From Sinorhizobium glycinis (GTDB lineage Bacteria; Pseudomonadota; Alphaproteobacteria; Rhizobiales; Rhizobiaceae): DNA of 64,000 nucleotides. The stretch spans positions 930,001 to 994,000 of the forward strand of contig NZ_LPUX01000053.1 of assembly GCF_001651865.1 (NCBI RefSeq), given 5' to 3'. Below, piece by piece: positions 43,096-52,440 of the stretch (the stretch's first letter is position 1; each line of letters starts with the position of its first letter). The translations under genes were made by a program, and so were the position numbers. Below the pieces are notes generated by a model. It worked only from the letters and a program-made list of their open reading frames with translations. It was not told the origin of the DNA and ran no database searches.

Positions 43096-43899
43096 TCAAT
43101 CCTTACGGAAAAGCAGGCTCGCGCCCCATCCGGTGATTACCGCCAGCGCCACGGCAAGGAGGCCGTAGATCACCGGCTGATCGTGCGCGGCGCGGGTGAT
43201 CGCCTGTTCGAGCCCGGTTTTCACGACGCGCAGCGGCAGGGCCTTGGCGGCGACGAAGAGGCCCTCGCGGAAGAGATAGGCGCGCACCACATGGACGCCG
43301 TTCGGGACATTGGCCGGCAGGCGGACGGACGCCTTGAAGAGGCTCGAACTGATGAACTGTACGCCGCCCGGATCGCGCTGGTAGACGCCGCTCTCCTCGC
43401 GGATGCGGCGGAAGGCATTGCGGAACTCGCCGAGGCTGCTGCCGTCGCCGATGAAGCCGAGCGGCACCAGCCGCATGTGATCGACGCCGATGCCCATGTT
43501 GGCGATGTCGCGCGGCGGCGCGATCGTCTCGATATCGCGCGTGGTCGACAGCGAATAGGCTTCGGGCACGAGCTCGAAGGTCATAGACTGCGTGTTGACC
43601 CAGATGCCGAAGACGCGCTCCTTCCTGCGCACCGTCGCATGGTCCTTCGGCCCTTCGAGCACGACGATGATGTTGTACTTGCCCTGGGCGAGAAGGTTGG
43701 CGTCGAAGCCGTCGATGGCGCCGAAGATCGTCAGGTCGGCGCCGCGAAAATCGGAGGTGATGGAAATCTCGTCCGTCGAGATGCCGATCTCGAGTTTTTC
43801 GGTAAAGTCTCCAACCTCGCGCTCCAGAGACTGTGCCGCTGCCGGCCCGGCGACCATCAAAGCGACAGCAAACAGAACGAGACGGCCAAGCGCGCGCAT
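43096..43899 (-). CDS. TIGR02186-family membrane protein
   Basis: 267 residues. A signal peptide (LGRLVLFAVALMVAGPAAAQ) is followed by a beta-rich periplasmic part (LEIGISTDEISITSDFRGAD; GKYNIIVVLEGPKDHATVRR; FGIWVNTQSMTF) and one C-terminal anchor (IYGLLAVALAVITGWGASLLF). The family is nearly always encoded right after a TauE/SafE-type exporter, as here: its ATG shares a base with that gene's stop (TGATG). A joint role in export of a sulfur-containing anion is inferred for the pair; the biochemical function is not known. Confidence 0.85.
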   Translation of the reverse strand: MRALGRLVLFAVALMVAGPAAAQSLEREVGDFTEKLEIGISTDEISITSDFRGADLTIFGAIDGFDANLLAQGKYNIIVVLEGPKDHATVRRKERVFGIWVNTQSMTFELVPEAYSLSTTRDIETIAPPRDIANMGIGVDHMRLVPLGFIGDGSSLGEFRNAFRRIREESGVYQRDPGGVQFISSSLFKASVRLPANVPNGVHVVRAYLFREGLFVAAKALPLRVVKTGLEQAITRAAHDQPVIYGLLAVALAVITGWGASLLFRKD

Positions 43900-44825
43900 C
43901 AGAAGCCGAACCCCCCTGAAACCACCGAATAGATATCCTTGGGCGGAATGATCAGCTCGATCGACAGGCGGATGCCGACGGCAAGGACGAGCAGCGCCAG
44001 GAGGGCCCGCAGTTGCTCGCCGCGCAGCCGCTGGCCGACGCGCACGCCATATTGGGCGCCGATGACGCCGGCGATCATCAGGACGAAGGCAAGCACGATA
44101 TCGACGGTGTAATTGGTCGATGCCTGGACGATCACCGTATAGGCCGAGACGAAGACGATCTGGAACAGCGAGGTTCCAACGACGACACTGGTCGGGATGC
44201 GCAGGAGATAGATCATCGCCGGCACCATGATGAAGCCGCCGCCGACGCCCATGACCGACGTCAGGATGCCGATGCAGAAGCCGAGCGTGGCGACCGGGAT
44301 GACGCTCAGATAGATCTTCGACTTCTTGAAACGCATCTTCAGGGGCAGTCCGTGGATCCAATTGTGCTGGCCGGGCCGGCGCAACTGAGTCGGCTGGTTC
44401 TTGGCGGCCTTGCGCATCGCACCGATGCTCTCCCAGAGCATCAAGCCGCCGACCGAACCGAGAAGCACGACGTAAAGCAGCGAAATGACCAGATCGAGCT
44501 GGCCGATTCGGCGTAGCATCGAAAACAGCCAGACGCCCAAGGTCGCGCCAACGAGGCCGCCGCAGAGCAGGACCGTCCCAAGCTTGATGTCGATCGTGCC
44601 GCGCCGGAAATGGGTGATGGCGCCTGAGATCGACGAGGCGACGACCTGGTTCGCACCGGTCGCCACCGCCACCACCGGCGGAATGTTGTAGAAGATCAGG
44701 AGGGGCGTGATCAGGAAACCGCCGCCGACGCCGAACATGCCGGACAGAAACCCGACGGCCGCGCCCATGCCGAGAATGATGAGAATGTTCACCGACAACT
44801 CTGCTATGGGCAGATAGACCGTCAC
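43899..44825 (-). CDS. TauE/SafE-family sulfite/organosulfonate exporter
   Basis: 308 residues with about eight membrane spans. Two inverted halves each carry the glycine-rich TauE motif: GFLSGMFGVGGGFLITPLLI near the N-terminus and GILTSVMGVGGGFIMVPAMI in the second half. Probably exports sulfite, sulfoacetate or a related anion. The GTG at 44825 (GAGG eight bases upstream) is preferred to a longer frame. It is the first gene of a two-gene unit with the TIGR02186 protein. Confidence 0.9.
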   Translation of the reverse strand: MTVYLPIAELSVNILIILGMGAAVGFLSGMFGVGGGFLITPLLIFYNIPPVVAVATGANQVVASSISGAITHFRRGTIDIKLGTVLLCGGLVGATLGVWLFSMLRRIGQLDLVISLLYVVLLGSVGGLMLWESIGAMRKAAKNQPTQLRRPGQHNWIHGLPLKMRFKKSKIYLSVIPVATLGFCIGILTSVMGVGGGFIMVPAMIYLLRIPTSVVVGTSLFQIVFVSAYTVIVQASTNYTVDIVLAFVLMIAGVIGAQYGVRVGQRLRGEQLRALLALLVLAVGIRLSIELIIPPKDIYSVVSGGFGF

Positions 44826-45220
44826 GGCCAAACCTCGACGTAACAACGAACCCGCAAGGCGGGTGAAATTGCAACTGCACAACTCCTAACCGGAAACGAT
44901 TTAGGAATCGTGCAACGTTTTGACTAATTCGCGCCCCTCCGCCTCGGGAAGAGGCATGGCGGAATGCTTCGAAGTCACAAGAAATTCACCACGCGCGGGA
45001 CATTTTCGGCTAGCCGCCGACACCCTCGAGAGGACAACGTGCGGCGCCTCCGCTCATGCGCCCTCGGGCCTGAGCTGTCAACCTTTTCAGGCACATGGCG
45101 GGCGATTTCTACCGCTGCCCACATGGCCCGGATCTTCGGCTTTATTGCGGCATCGCGGGGCCACGCCGGAGACGACGTGCCGGCGATGGGCCGGACGGGG
45201 TGCGGGCGAGCGGATCGCCC
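44826..45220. other. Gap between the TauE unit and podJ
   Basis: About 395 bases. It should hold the promoter of the TauE unit at its left part and the end of the podJ transcript at its right part. The section near 44880-44920 is A+T richer. I see no gene, RNA or strong hairpin terminator that I can support. Confidence 0.4.
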
Positions 45221-48200
45221 TCACGAATTGCGCTTCAACAGTTCCTTCACCAATTCGTCGGTGATCTCACCGGTCGGCTCGTGTCCGATCGACTTCTGGA
45301 ACGCCTTGATCGCGGCTATCGTCTTCTTGCCCATCTGCCCATCGGGCGCGCCGGCGTCGAAGCCATTGTTGTTGAGAATGGCCTGGATGTTGCGGACGGC
45401 TTTGGTCATGTCGACCGACGCCGTCTTCGTCGAGGGACCAACCCAGGCGTCAGGCACATCCACCGTGTTCGCCGCGGCATCGACCGGCTGCACCTTCCAG
45501 GCCTCGACCTTGGCCTTGGCGCGCGAGAGCTCCTCGGGCTTCATCGCCTTGGCGATCTCGTCGCGCTTTTCGCCGGCGTCCTTGTCGCCATCGCGCGCGG
45601 CGATCGCGAACCACTTGTAGGACTCCTCGAGGCTCTGAGCGACGCCGTTGCCGCGCGCATAGAGAACGGCCAGATTGAACTGGCTGTCGCGGACACCGAG
45701 ATTGGCAGCCTTCTCGAACCATTTCACCGCTGCGGCGAGATCGGGCGCACCGTCGCGGCCACTGGCGAGCATGACCGCGAGGTTATGCGTAGCGCTGGCG
45801 TTACCCGCCTCGGCAGCCTTCTGGTAGAGGGCCTTGGCCTTCGCCGCGTCGCGCGCAACACCCGCCCCCTTCTCGTAGAGATTGGCAAGGCGGTAACCGG
45901 CCGGCACGACGCCGGCATCGGCGGCGCGCTGATACCATCGGGCAGCTTCCGCCAGGTCTTCCTTGACCCCCCGACCCTCGGTGAAGCGGGTGCCTATCTC
46001 GTAAAAGGCCAGAGGATCGCCGCCCTTCGCCGCCGTCACCAGGGCGGGCGGGCCAAAGCCTTCCGGCAGGACGAGTTCGCTCGCCTTGACCGGCGCAAAA
46101 CTCGCTGCCCCGGGGGCGCCCGTCGTGGTCACCTGGAAAGTGGAGACCGGACCCGTCTGGGTCGGCGCTGACGCCGGCTGCAGCAGGGGCGCTTGACCTC
46201 CCTCCACTGCCGGAACGACTGCGGCAGCTTTGTCCGCCCCTGCTTCGGGTGCCTTCGTCGCGATGGACGGAGTAACAGTCTTGTCGACCGGAGCTGCAGC
46301 TTTCGCCGGCTCGGCAGGTGTTGCCGCGCTCGCGGCGTCAACCGGCTTCGCCACTGCCTCGGCGGCCTTCGGCGCAATTTCCACTTCCGCCTTGCGTTCG
46401 ACCGCCACGGCGGGTTGGACGCTCTGCGCGTCGCTGCCCTTCAGCACGGTGCTGACCAGCGGGTAGGACATGATCGCCAGCAGCACGGCACCGACTGCCA
46501 TGAGGATCGGGCGGCGATGACGGGCAAAGGCAGCACCGACGGCTGACGGTCCCTTATTGTCCTTGGCGCTCTTCAGCGAATCGGCTTCCTCGACGGCCAT
46601 CTGCGCCGCACGGCGCGCCGCGGCGATGAAATCCGCCTTTTCGCCGCCGGCAGCCGGCTGGCCGCGGGCCATTTGCCCGGCCCGCACGCGCTCGAGAATC
46701 TTCTTGACGTCCGGCACGCCGGAGCCGGGCTCGAGCAACTGGTTGGCGTCCTCGGGCGCGAGCATTTCCGAGGGGTCGATCGAGGGGGTGGGCTCGACCA
46801 TCTGGCGCGCCTGCACGGTCGCAGTCTCGTTGCGCTTGGCGGCGAAGCGCCTGGTGAGACCGGCAAGCAGGCCCGCTTTTGCAGCGGGGGCCTCGACCCG
46901 CGTTTCATCCCGCTCGACAGTCGAAACATCAACGGAGGGAGATATGTCGGCCACAACCGGACCTGCAACCGTGACTTCGGCTTCAGCCGTTGATCCGACC
47001 GGTTGAAGTTCGCCCTGCCGCTCGAGGTCGGCGTCGTTGAATGCGCCGCCAAATTCCGGCTGCACCGCTTTCGGCATCATCGGCACGTCGCGCGCGGCAT
47101 TCCGCACCCCGGCACTCGGCTCCCGCTCTTCGAGCCGCTCCAGTTTCTCGGCGATGTGGACGAGCGTGTCGTGCAGGGCCTCGAAGGTACGCGCGGTGCG
47201 TTCTTCGCTCGACCGGCTGAGGTCCTCCAGCGCCCTGAGGTCTTCGGCGAGCGCCGAAATCGCGGCCATGTCGGCGCCGGCAGCGGTCTGCGGCATGCCG
47301 TTCCGGGCATAGGCCTCCATCACCGCTTCGGCCGCCCGCCGGGCGGCTTCGATGATGTATTCGTCGCTGGTGGCCAGATAGTCTTCGAGTGCCGTCATGC
47401 GGCTTTCGAACTCGATCGGCGCTGCGCCGGCCGGCTCCTGATGCGACTGGCTCACCAGCGCTGAAAGATTGCCGATCTGCGCTTCGAGATTGCGCAGCGC
47501 CTCGCCGTCGTCGAAGGGCGCGGCGTGCGTCTCCTCCAGGCGCTGTGCGATGTCGGCAAGTCGGTCTTCGAGCCGCTCGAAGCGTATGTCGGGCGCCGGC
47601 GAGCCACCTCGGCCGTCCAGGTCGTCGATGCGGCGAGCGAGATAGTCGAGCCGCTCGGCCAGGGCGTCGTTGACGCTGCCCTGATCCAGCGCCTCGATCC
47701 TGCGCGAAATGTCGGCGAGATAATCCGTCAGTTCCGGCGCCGCATTGCGCTGGCTGCGCTCCAGCAGAGCGGAAAGCTGGTCGAGCCGCTCCTCGAGCCG
47801 AGCCGCGGCCCTCTCGCCCGCAAGATCCTCGACCCGCGCCGCCAGCGCCTCGATCCGTGCGCCAAGACCGGCATCCGCGGGGCGAGCAAGATTGTCGATC
47901 TGGCGCGAGAGATCGCCGAGGCGGCTTTCCATCCGGTTGACGAAGGCATTGTCGAGGGTCGTGGCATTGCGGCCGGTGGCGACCGCGCGGCTGATTTCGT
48001 CAAGCCGCTGATCGAGCTCGGCGAACTGCGAGACGAGCCGCCCGTCGTCCGGCTGTATCTGGCGGCCGAGCAACTCGATCGCCCGGGCGACCGCGACAAG
48101 CTTGTCCTCCAGCACATCGACCGCCGAGGCCTGGTTCAGGGCGCCGATCTGCGACTTGATTTCGTCAAGACGGTAGGCGAGCGCCACGAGCTCGTCGTCG

Positions 48201-48907
48201 CGGTTCTGGTCGAAGGCGTTCAGCCGATCCTCGACGCCGTTCCAGCGGCTTTCCATGCGGCGCATGCTGTCTTCGCGCGCCAGGCCGTCGAGCATCGAGC
48301 GGAGGTCGTCGAATTCGATCCGAAGGGCATCGGCCTGCGCCGATGGCGCCTGTCGGCCGAGCTGATTGATGCTGTCGGCCAGCCGCTGCAAATCGGCCCT
48401 GATGTCCGCGGCGTAGCTGCGGTCTTCGGAAGCCTCGGCCTTGATGCCGCGGATCTCCGAACGAAGGGCGTGCATTTCGCGCGCAAGCCCGTCGCTGATG
48501 TCGCGCTTCAGGTCCTGTCGCAAGCCGACGAGAGCCTCGGCGATATCGGCTGCCGCGGATGGGCGCCCCGGCTGGGCGGGCCCTGCCGGGGAGGCCTGGT
48601 ATCGCGGCTCTTCCGCAGGCCGCGGGGGAGCAGCGCGATCGGCTTCGCGCGCCGGAATGCGTTCCCGCAGCGGCAATCGCTCCCGTGCGGCGCTCAAGGA
48701 GCGCTGGCGCTCGAGGATTTCCGACACGGCCTTGTTCGCCGGCGCTGCCGGACGGTCCGGCTGGCGCTGCTCGCGGCTGACGCTGCTCATCAGGCCCTCG
48801 ATGCGGGCCTCGAGACCTTCGATGGTGCGGTTAAGGGCGTCGAGCGACGGCCTGTCGCCATAGGACGGGCTGCCTGCGCGCTGAGGATTGGATCGCGATC
48901 CGTTCAT
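45221..48907 (-). CDS. podJ: PodJ-like polar organelle development protein
   Basis: 1228 residues from the ATG at 48907 (a further upstream ATG has no ribosome binding site). Residues ~1-700 are cytoplasmic, mostly coiled coil, with many repeats of the pattern RLDxLxxRIDxL. One membrane span lies at ~797-815 (ILMAVGAVLLAIMSY). A Pro/Ala/Lys-rich periplasmic linker and about four Sel1 repeats (~960-1115; ARWYQRAADAGVVPAGYRLA) follow. The C-terminal peptidoglycan-binding domain (~1170-1228) has NNNGFDAGAPDGQMGKKT. This is the layout of PodJ, which in Caulobacter and Sinorhizobium marks a cell pole and organises division, motility and envelope factors. Confidence 0.88.
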   Translation of the reverse strand: MNGSRSNPQRAGSPSYGDRPSLDALNRTIEGLEARIEGLMSSVSREQRQPDRPAAPANKAVSEILERQRSLSAARERLPLRERIPAREADRAAPPRPAEEPRYQASPAGPAQPGRPSAAADIAEALVGLRQDLKRDISDGLAREMHALRSEIRGIKAEASEDRSYAADIRADLQRLADSINQLGRQAPSAQADALRIEFDDLRSMLDGLAREDSMRRMESRWNGVEDRLNAFDQNRDDELVALAYRLDEIKSQIGALNQASAVDVLEDKLVAVARAIELLGRQIQPDDGRLVSQFAELDQRLDEISRAVATGRNATTLDNAFVNRMESRLGDLSRQIDNLARPADAGLGARIEALAARVEDLAGERAAARLEERLDQLSALLERSQRNAAPELTDYLADISRRIEALDQGSVNDALAERLDYLARRIDDLDGRGGSPAPDIRFERLEDRLADIAQRLEETHAAPFDDGEALRNLEAQIGNLSALVSQSHQEPAGAAPIEFESRMTALEDYLATSDEYIIEAARRAAEAVMEAYARNGMPQTAAGADMAAISALAEDLRALEDLSRSSEERTARTFEALHDTLVHIAEKLERLEEREPSAGVRNAARDVPMMPKAVQPEFGGAFNDADLERQGELQPVGSTAEAEVTVAGPVVADISPSVDVSTVERDETRVEAPAAKAGLLAGLTRRFAAKRNETATVQARQMVEPTPSIDPSEMLAPEDANQLLEPGSGVPDVKKILERVRAGQMARGQPAAGGEKADFIAAARRAAQMAVEEADSLKSAKDNKGPSAVGAAFARHRRPILMAVGAVLLAIMSYPLVSTVLKGSDAQSVQPAVAVERKAEVEIAPKAAEAVAKPVDAASAATPAEPAKAAAPVDKTVTPSIATKAPEAGADKAAAVVPAVEGGQAPLLQPASAPTQTGPVSTFQVTTTGAPGAASFAPVKASELVLPEGFGPPALVTAAKGGDPLAFYEIGTRFTEGRGVKEDLAEAARWYQRAADAGVVPAGYRLANLYEKGAGVARDAAKAKALYQKAAEAGNASATHNLAVMLASGRDGAPDLAAAVKWFEKAANLGVRDSQFNLAVLYARGNGVAQSLEESYKWFAIAARDGDKDAGEKRDEIAKAMKPEELSRAKAKVEAWKVQPVDAAANTVDVPDAWVGPSTKTASVDMTKAVRNIQAILNNNGFDAGAPDGQMGKKTIAAIKAFQKSIGHEPTGEITDELVKELLKRNS

Positions 48908-49166
48908 TGTCTCTTCGCCCCTGTCGCCGTCGATCGTGGCAGCCGCGGAAAGTCCAAGTTCCTTCCTCTTCAGCGGCCCAGCCGATGCGGACAAAGCCAC
49001 ATTCACGCGAGCATCGCGGTTGCAGCTTTGACCAACTCACAGCCCACAATTCATTAAACGTGGTAAACAAGCGGTTAACCGGTGGGGTTTTTTAACGATT
49101 TATCCATCCGGACCGGTCCTAATCCTTCTCGACAGGACGTTCTGGCCAAATTTTTCCGCGGCCTTT

Positions 49167-49192
49167 TTTTGACGTTTACGCAAACGTCAAAA
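49167..49192. promoter_or_regulatory. 26-bp palindromic operator upstream of the beta-oxidation operon
   Basis: TTTTGACGTTT (49167-49177) and AAACGTCAAAA (49182-49192) form perfect 11-bp arms around ACGC. TTGACG inside the left arm can serve as a -35 box with TTTTGT about 18 bases later, so a bound repressor would block the promoter. The ACGT-centred sequence recalls sites of regulators of branched-chain and fatty acid use (LiuR type); which protein binds is not shown. Located 110 bases before the acyl-CoA dehydrogenase start. Confidence 0.7.
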
Positions 49193-49302
49193 TTTTGTAG
49201 CATCCTGCCGACGATGCGACACCGATCCCTTCGGCGCGCTCCAGGCAGCAGAATCGGGCAAGCCGCGGCGCGGCCCGAGGGGACATCAAGGCGAGGAAAA
49301 GA

Positions 49303-51099
49303 ATGCCCATCTACAAGGCTCCGGTCGACGACACCCTGTTCATCCTCCACGACGTGCTCGGCATCGAGCGCTACCACAACCTGCCGGGCTTTGCGGATGC
49401 GACGCCGGATATGGTGGCGGCGATCCTCGGCGAAGCCGCAAAGCTGGCCGAGGAAGAACTCTTCCCGATCAATCTTCCCGGCGACCAGGAAGGCTGCACG
49501 CGCCGCGACGACGGCTCGGTCGCCACGCCGAAGGGCTTCAAGAAGGCATTCGATCTCTACCGCGAGGGCGGCTGGCTGGGGCTCGCCGCGCCCGAAGAAT
49601 TCGGAGGGCAGGGCCTGCCCTACACCCTTCACACCGCCGTCGGCGAATTCTTGTCCGCCGCGAACATGTCGCTGATGATGTATCCGGGCCTGACTCAGGG
49701 CGCGATCGCCGCCATTCTCGTGCATGGCTCCGAGGAGCAGAAGCGCACCTACCTGCCGAAGATGGTGGAAGGCACCTGGACCGGGACGATGAACCTGACG
49801 GAGCCGCATTGCGGCACCGATCTCGGCCTGCTTCGCACCAAGGCGGTGCCGAACCGCGACGGCTCCTACAGGATCTCCGGCCAGAAGATCTTCATCTCCG
49901 CCGGCGAGCACGACATGGCGGAGAACATCATCCACCTCGTGCTTGCCCGCATCGAAGGCGCGCCGGAAGGCGTCAAGGGCATCTCGCTCTTCATCGTGCC
50001 GAAGTTCGAGCTGAACGACGCCGGGGAGCCCGGCGCGCGCAACGGCGTTTCCTGCGGCGCGATCGAAGAGAAGATGGGCATTCACGGCAACTCCACCTGC
50101 GTCATGAACTATGACGAGGCGACCGGGTACCTGATCGGCGCGGAGAACAAGGGCCTCAGCGCCATGTTCGTGATGATGAACGAGGCGCGCCTCGCCGTCG
50201 GCATGCAGGGGCTCGCGATCGCCGAGATCGCCTACCAGAACGCCGCGAACTACGCGCGCGAACGTATCCAGGGCCGCTCGCTTTCCGGTGCCAAGGCGCC
50301 CGACCAGAAGGCGGACCCGATCATCGTCCATCCGGACGTGCGCCGCTCGCTGATGACGATCAAGGCCTTCAACGAGGCCGGCCGCGCCTTCACGCTCTGG
50401 ACGGCGCTGAAATCCGATTTCGCCCACCGCTCCGACAATGAAGCAGAGCGACAGGCGGCCGACGACATGCTCGGGCTGATGACGCCGATCCTCAAGGGCG
50501 TGATGACCGATAAGGGATTCGAGCATGCCGTCATGGCGCAGCAGGTGTTCGGTGGGCACGGCTACATCGAAGAGCACGGCATGAGCCAGTATGTGCGCGA
50601 TGCCCGCATTGCGATGATCTACGAGGGCGCGAACGGCATCCAGGCGCTCGACCTCGTCGGCCGCAAGCTGGCGGCGAATGGCGGCCGCGCCGTCATGGCG
50701 CTGTTCAAGGAAATCGGCGATTTCTGCGAGGAGAACCGCGGTGACGAAAGGCTCGCCGGCTACACCAAGGCTTTGAAGAAGGGCCTCAACGACCTGCAGG
50801 CGACGACAATGTGGTTCATGCAGAACGCCATGGCCAAGCCCGACAATGCCGGCGCCGGCTCGACCGATTACATGCACCTCTTCGGCCTCGTCGTGCTAGG
50901 CTACATGTGGGCGAAGATGGCCAAGACCGCAGAGGAGAAGCTTGCTGCGGGCGAGACGACGCAGGCGGATTATCTGAAGAACAAGCTGATCACGGCGAAG
51001 TTCTTCATGGAGCGTATCCTGCCGGAGACGGCGTTGCGCAAGGCTCGCATCGAAACCGGCGCCGACACGCTTATGGCGCTGGACGCCGCGGCGTTCTGA
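49303..51099 (+). CDS. Acyl-CoA dehydrogenase
   Basis: 598 residues, longer than the ~380-residue mitochondrial type because of an N-terminal extension and an extra C-terminal helical domain found in many bacterial beta-oxidation dehydrogenases. FAD/substrate motifs are [49 protein letters not shown] and [17 protein letters not shown]. It introduces the first double bond into acyl-CoA. GCGAGGAAAAGA precedes the ATG. It is the first of three co-directional genes with thiolase and fadB, under a palindromic operator. Confidence 0.94.
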   Translation: MPIYKAPVDDTLFILHDVLGIERYHNLPGFADATPDMVAAILGEAAKLAEEELFPINLPGDQEGCTRRDDGSVATPKGFKKAFDLYREGGWLGLAAPEEFGGQGLPYTLHTAVGEFLSAANMSLMMYPGLTQGAIAAILVHGSEEQKRTYLPKMVEGTWTGTMNLTEPHCGTDLGLLRTKAVPNRDGSYRISGQKIFISAGEHDMAENIIHLVLARIEGAPEGVKGISLFIVPKFELNDAGEPGARNGVSCGAIEEKMGIHGNSTCVMNYDEATGYLIGAENKGLSAMFVMMNEARLAVGMQGLAIAEIAYQNAANYARERIQGRSLSGAKAPDQKADPIIVHPDVRRSLMTIKAFNEAGRAFTLWTALKSDFAHRSDNEAERQAADDMLGLMTPILKGVMTDKGFEHAVMAQQVFGGHGYIEEHGMSQYVRDARIAMIYEGANGIQALDLVGRKLAANGGRAVMALFKEIGDFCEENRGDERLAGYTKALKKGLNDLQATTMWFMQNAMAKPDNAGAGSTDYMHLFGLVVLGYMWAKMAKTAEEKLAAGETTQADYLKNKLITAKFFMERILPETALRKARIETGADTLMALDAAAF

Positions 51100-51120
51100 T
51101 TTCAGAGTGCAACTGGACGA

Positions 51121-51161
51121 GGAACGGGTTGCGAGGCGGTTTTCCGCCCGCTCCCCGTTCC
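51121..51161. repeat. GGAACGGG...CCCGTTCC palindromic repeat
   Basis: GGAACGGG (51121-51128) faces CCCGTTCC (51154-51161) with inner GAGGCGG/CCGCCCGC arms and a TTTT loop. Same build as the 18910, 33336 and 42624 elements but with divergent outer arms. It lies between the dehydrogenase and thiolase genes inside the operon. Confidence 0.6.
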
Positions 51162-51210
51162 AAACGATAATGCGCGGCCCGAGCAGGCGCCGACGAAAGG
51201 GAGATAAGAC

Positions 51211-52419
51211 ATGACGAAAGTCTTCGTTTACGACCACGTGCGCACGCCGCGCGGCCGTGGCAAGAAGGACGGCGCGCTGCACGAAGTGCCCTCCGTCCGC
51301 CTCGCCGCCAAGGTGCTCGAGGCCGTGCGTGATCGCAACGGGATCGACACGTCGACCGTCGACGACATCATCATGGGCTGCGTCGACCCGGTCATGGATG
51401 CGGGCGCGGTGATCCCGAAGGCGGCGGCCTTTGAAGCGGGCTACTCGACGCGAGCGCCCGGCATGCAGATCTCCCGCTTCTGCGCCTCCGGCCTCGATGC
51501 CGTCAATTTCGGCGCCGCCAAGATCGCCCAAGGAGCGGACGACATCGTCATCGCCGGCGGCGTCGAGTCGATGTCGCGCATCGGCCTCGGCATGTCCGGC
51601 GGTTCCTGGTTCATGGATCCTTCCGTCAACCTGCCGGCCTATTTCATGCCGCAGGGCGTATCGGCCGATCTGATCGCCACCAAATACGGCTTCTCGCGGG
51701 ACGACGTCGATGCCTATGCGGTGGAAAGCCAGAAGCGCGCGGCGCACGCCTGGGAGAAGGGCTATTTCGAGAATTCGGTCGTGCCGGTCAAGGACCAGAA
51801 CGGCCTGACGATCCTCGACCGCGACGAGCACATGCGCCCCGGCACCGACATGCAGGCGCTCGCCTCGCTCAACCCTTCCTTCCAGATGCCCGGCGAGATG
51901 GGCGGCTTCGAGGCCGTCGCCATCCAGGCGCATCCGGAAATCGAGCGGATCAACTATGTCCACCACGCCGGCAATTCGTCGGGCATCGTCGATGGCGCCG
52001 CGGCGGTCCTGCTCGGCTCCAAGGCCGGCGGCGAAGCCATGGGGCTGAAGCCGCGCGCCCGCATCCGTGCCTTCGCCAATATCGGCTCCGATCCGGCGCT
52101 GATGCTGACCGGGCCGGTTGACGTCACGGAAAAGCTTCTGAAGCGCGCCGACATGAAGCTGTCGGACATCGATCTCTTCGAGCTCAACGAGGCCTTTGCC
52201 GCCGTGGTGCTGCGCTACTGCCAAGCCTTCGACATTCCGCAGGACCGGATCAACGTCAATGGCGGCGCGATCGCCATGGGCCATCCGCTCGGCGCGACCG
52301 GCGCGATGATCCTCGGCACCGTGCTCGACGAGCTCGAACGCCGCGACCTCAACACGGCGCTGGTGACGCTCTGCATCGGCGCCGGCATGGGCACCGCCAC
52401 GATCATCGAACGCGTCTGA
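51211..52419 (+). CDS. fadA: Acetyl-CoA acyltransferase (thiolase, FadA type)
   Basis: 402 residues. The nucleophile cysteine is C91 in [14 protein letters not shown]. The GHPLGATGA histidine is H358, and the second catalytic cysteine is C388 in [17 protein letters not shown] is also present. It cleaves 3-ketoacyl-CoA to acetyl-CoA and a shortened acyl-CoA. AAGGGAGATAAG precedes the ATG. The fadB-like gene begins 21 bases later, so the two likely form the trifunctional beta-oxidation complex. A PHB-type acetoacetyl-CoA thiolase is less likely in this context. Confidence 0.93.
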   Translation: MTKVFVYDHVRTPRGRGKKDGALHEVPSVRLAAKVLEAVRDRNGIDTSTVDDIIMGCVDPVMDAGAVIPKAAAFEAGYSTRAPGMQISRFCASGLDAVNFGAAKIAQGADDIVIAGGVESMSRIGLGMSGGSWFMDPSVNLPAYFMPQGVSADLIATKYGFSRDDVDAYAVESQKRAAHAWEKGYFENSVVPVKDQNGLTILDRDEHMRPGTDMQALASLNPSFQMPGEMGGFEAVAIQAHPEIERINYVHHAGNSSGIVDGAAAVLLGSKAGGEAMGLKPRARIRAFANIGSDPALMLTGPVDVTEKLLKRADMKLSDIDLFELNEAFAAVVLRYCQAFDIPQDRINVNGGAIAMGHPLGATGAMILGTVLDELERRDLNTALVTLCIGAGMGTATIIERV

Positions 52420-52440
52420 TCCGATCCCGGGAGAGAGAAT

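Noticed and set aside
18910-51161. Repeated palindromes as a CRISPR array
   Set aside because: Copies are thousands of bases apart, single, and without spacers or cas genes.
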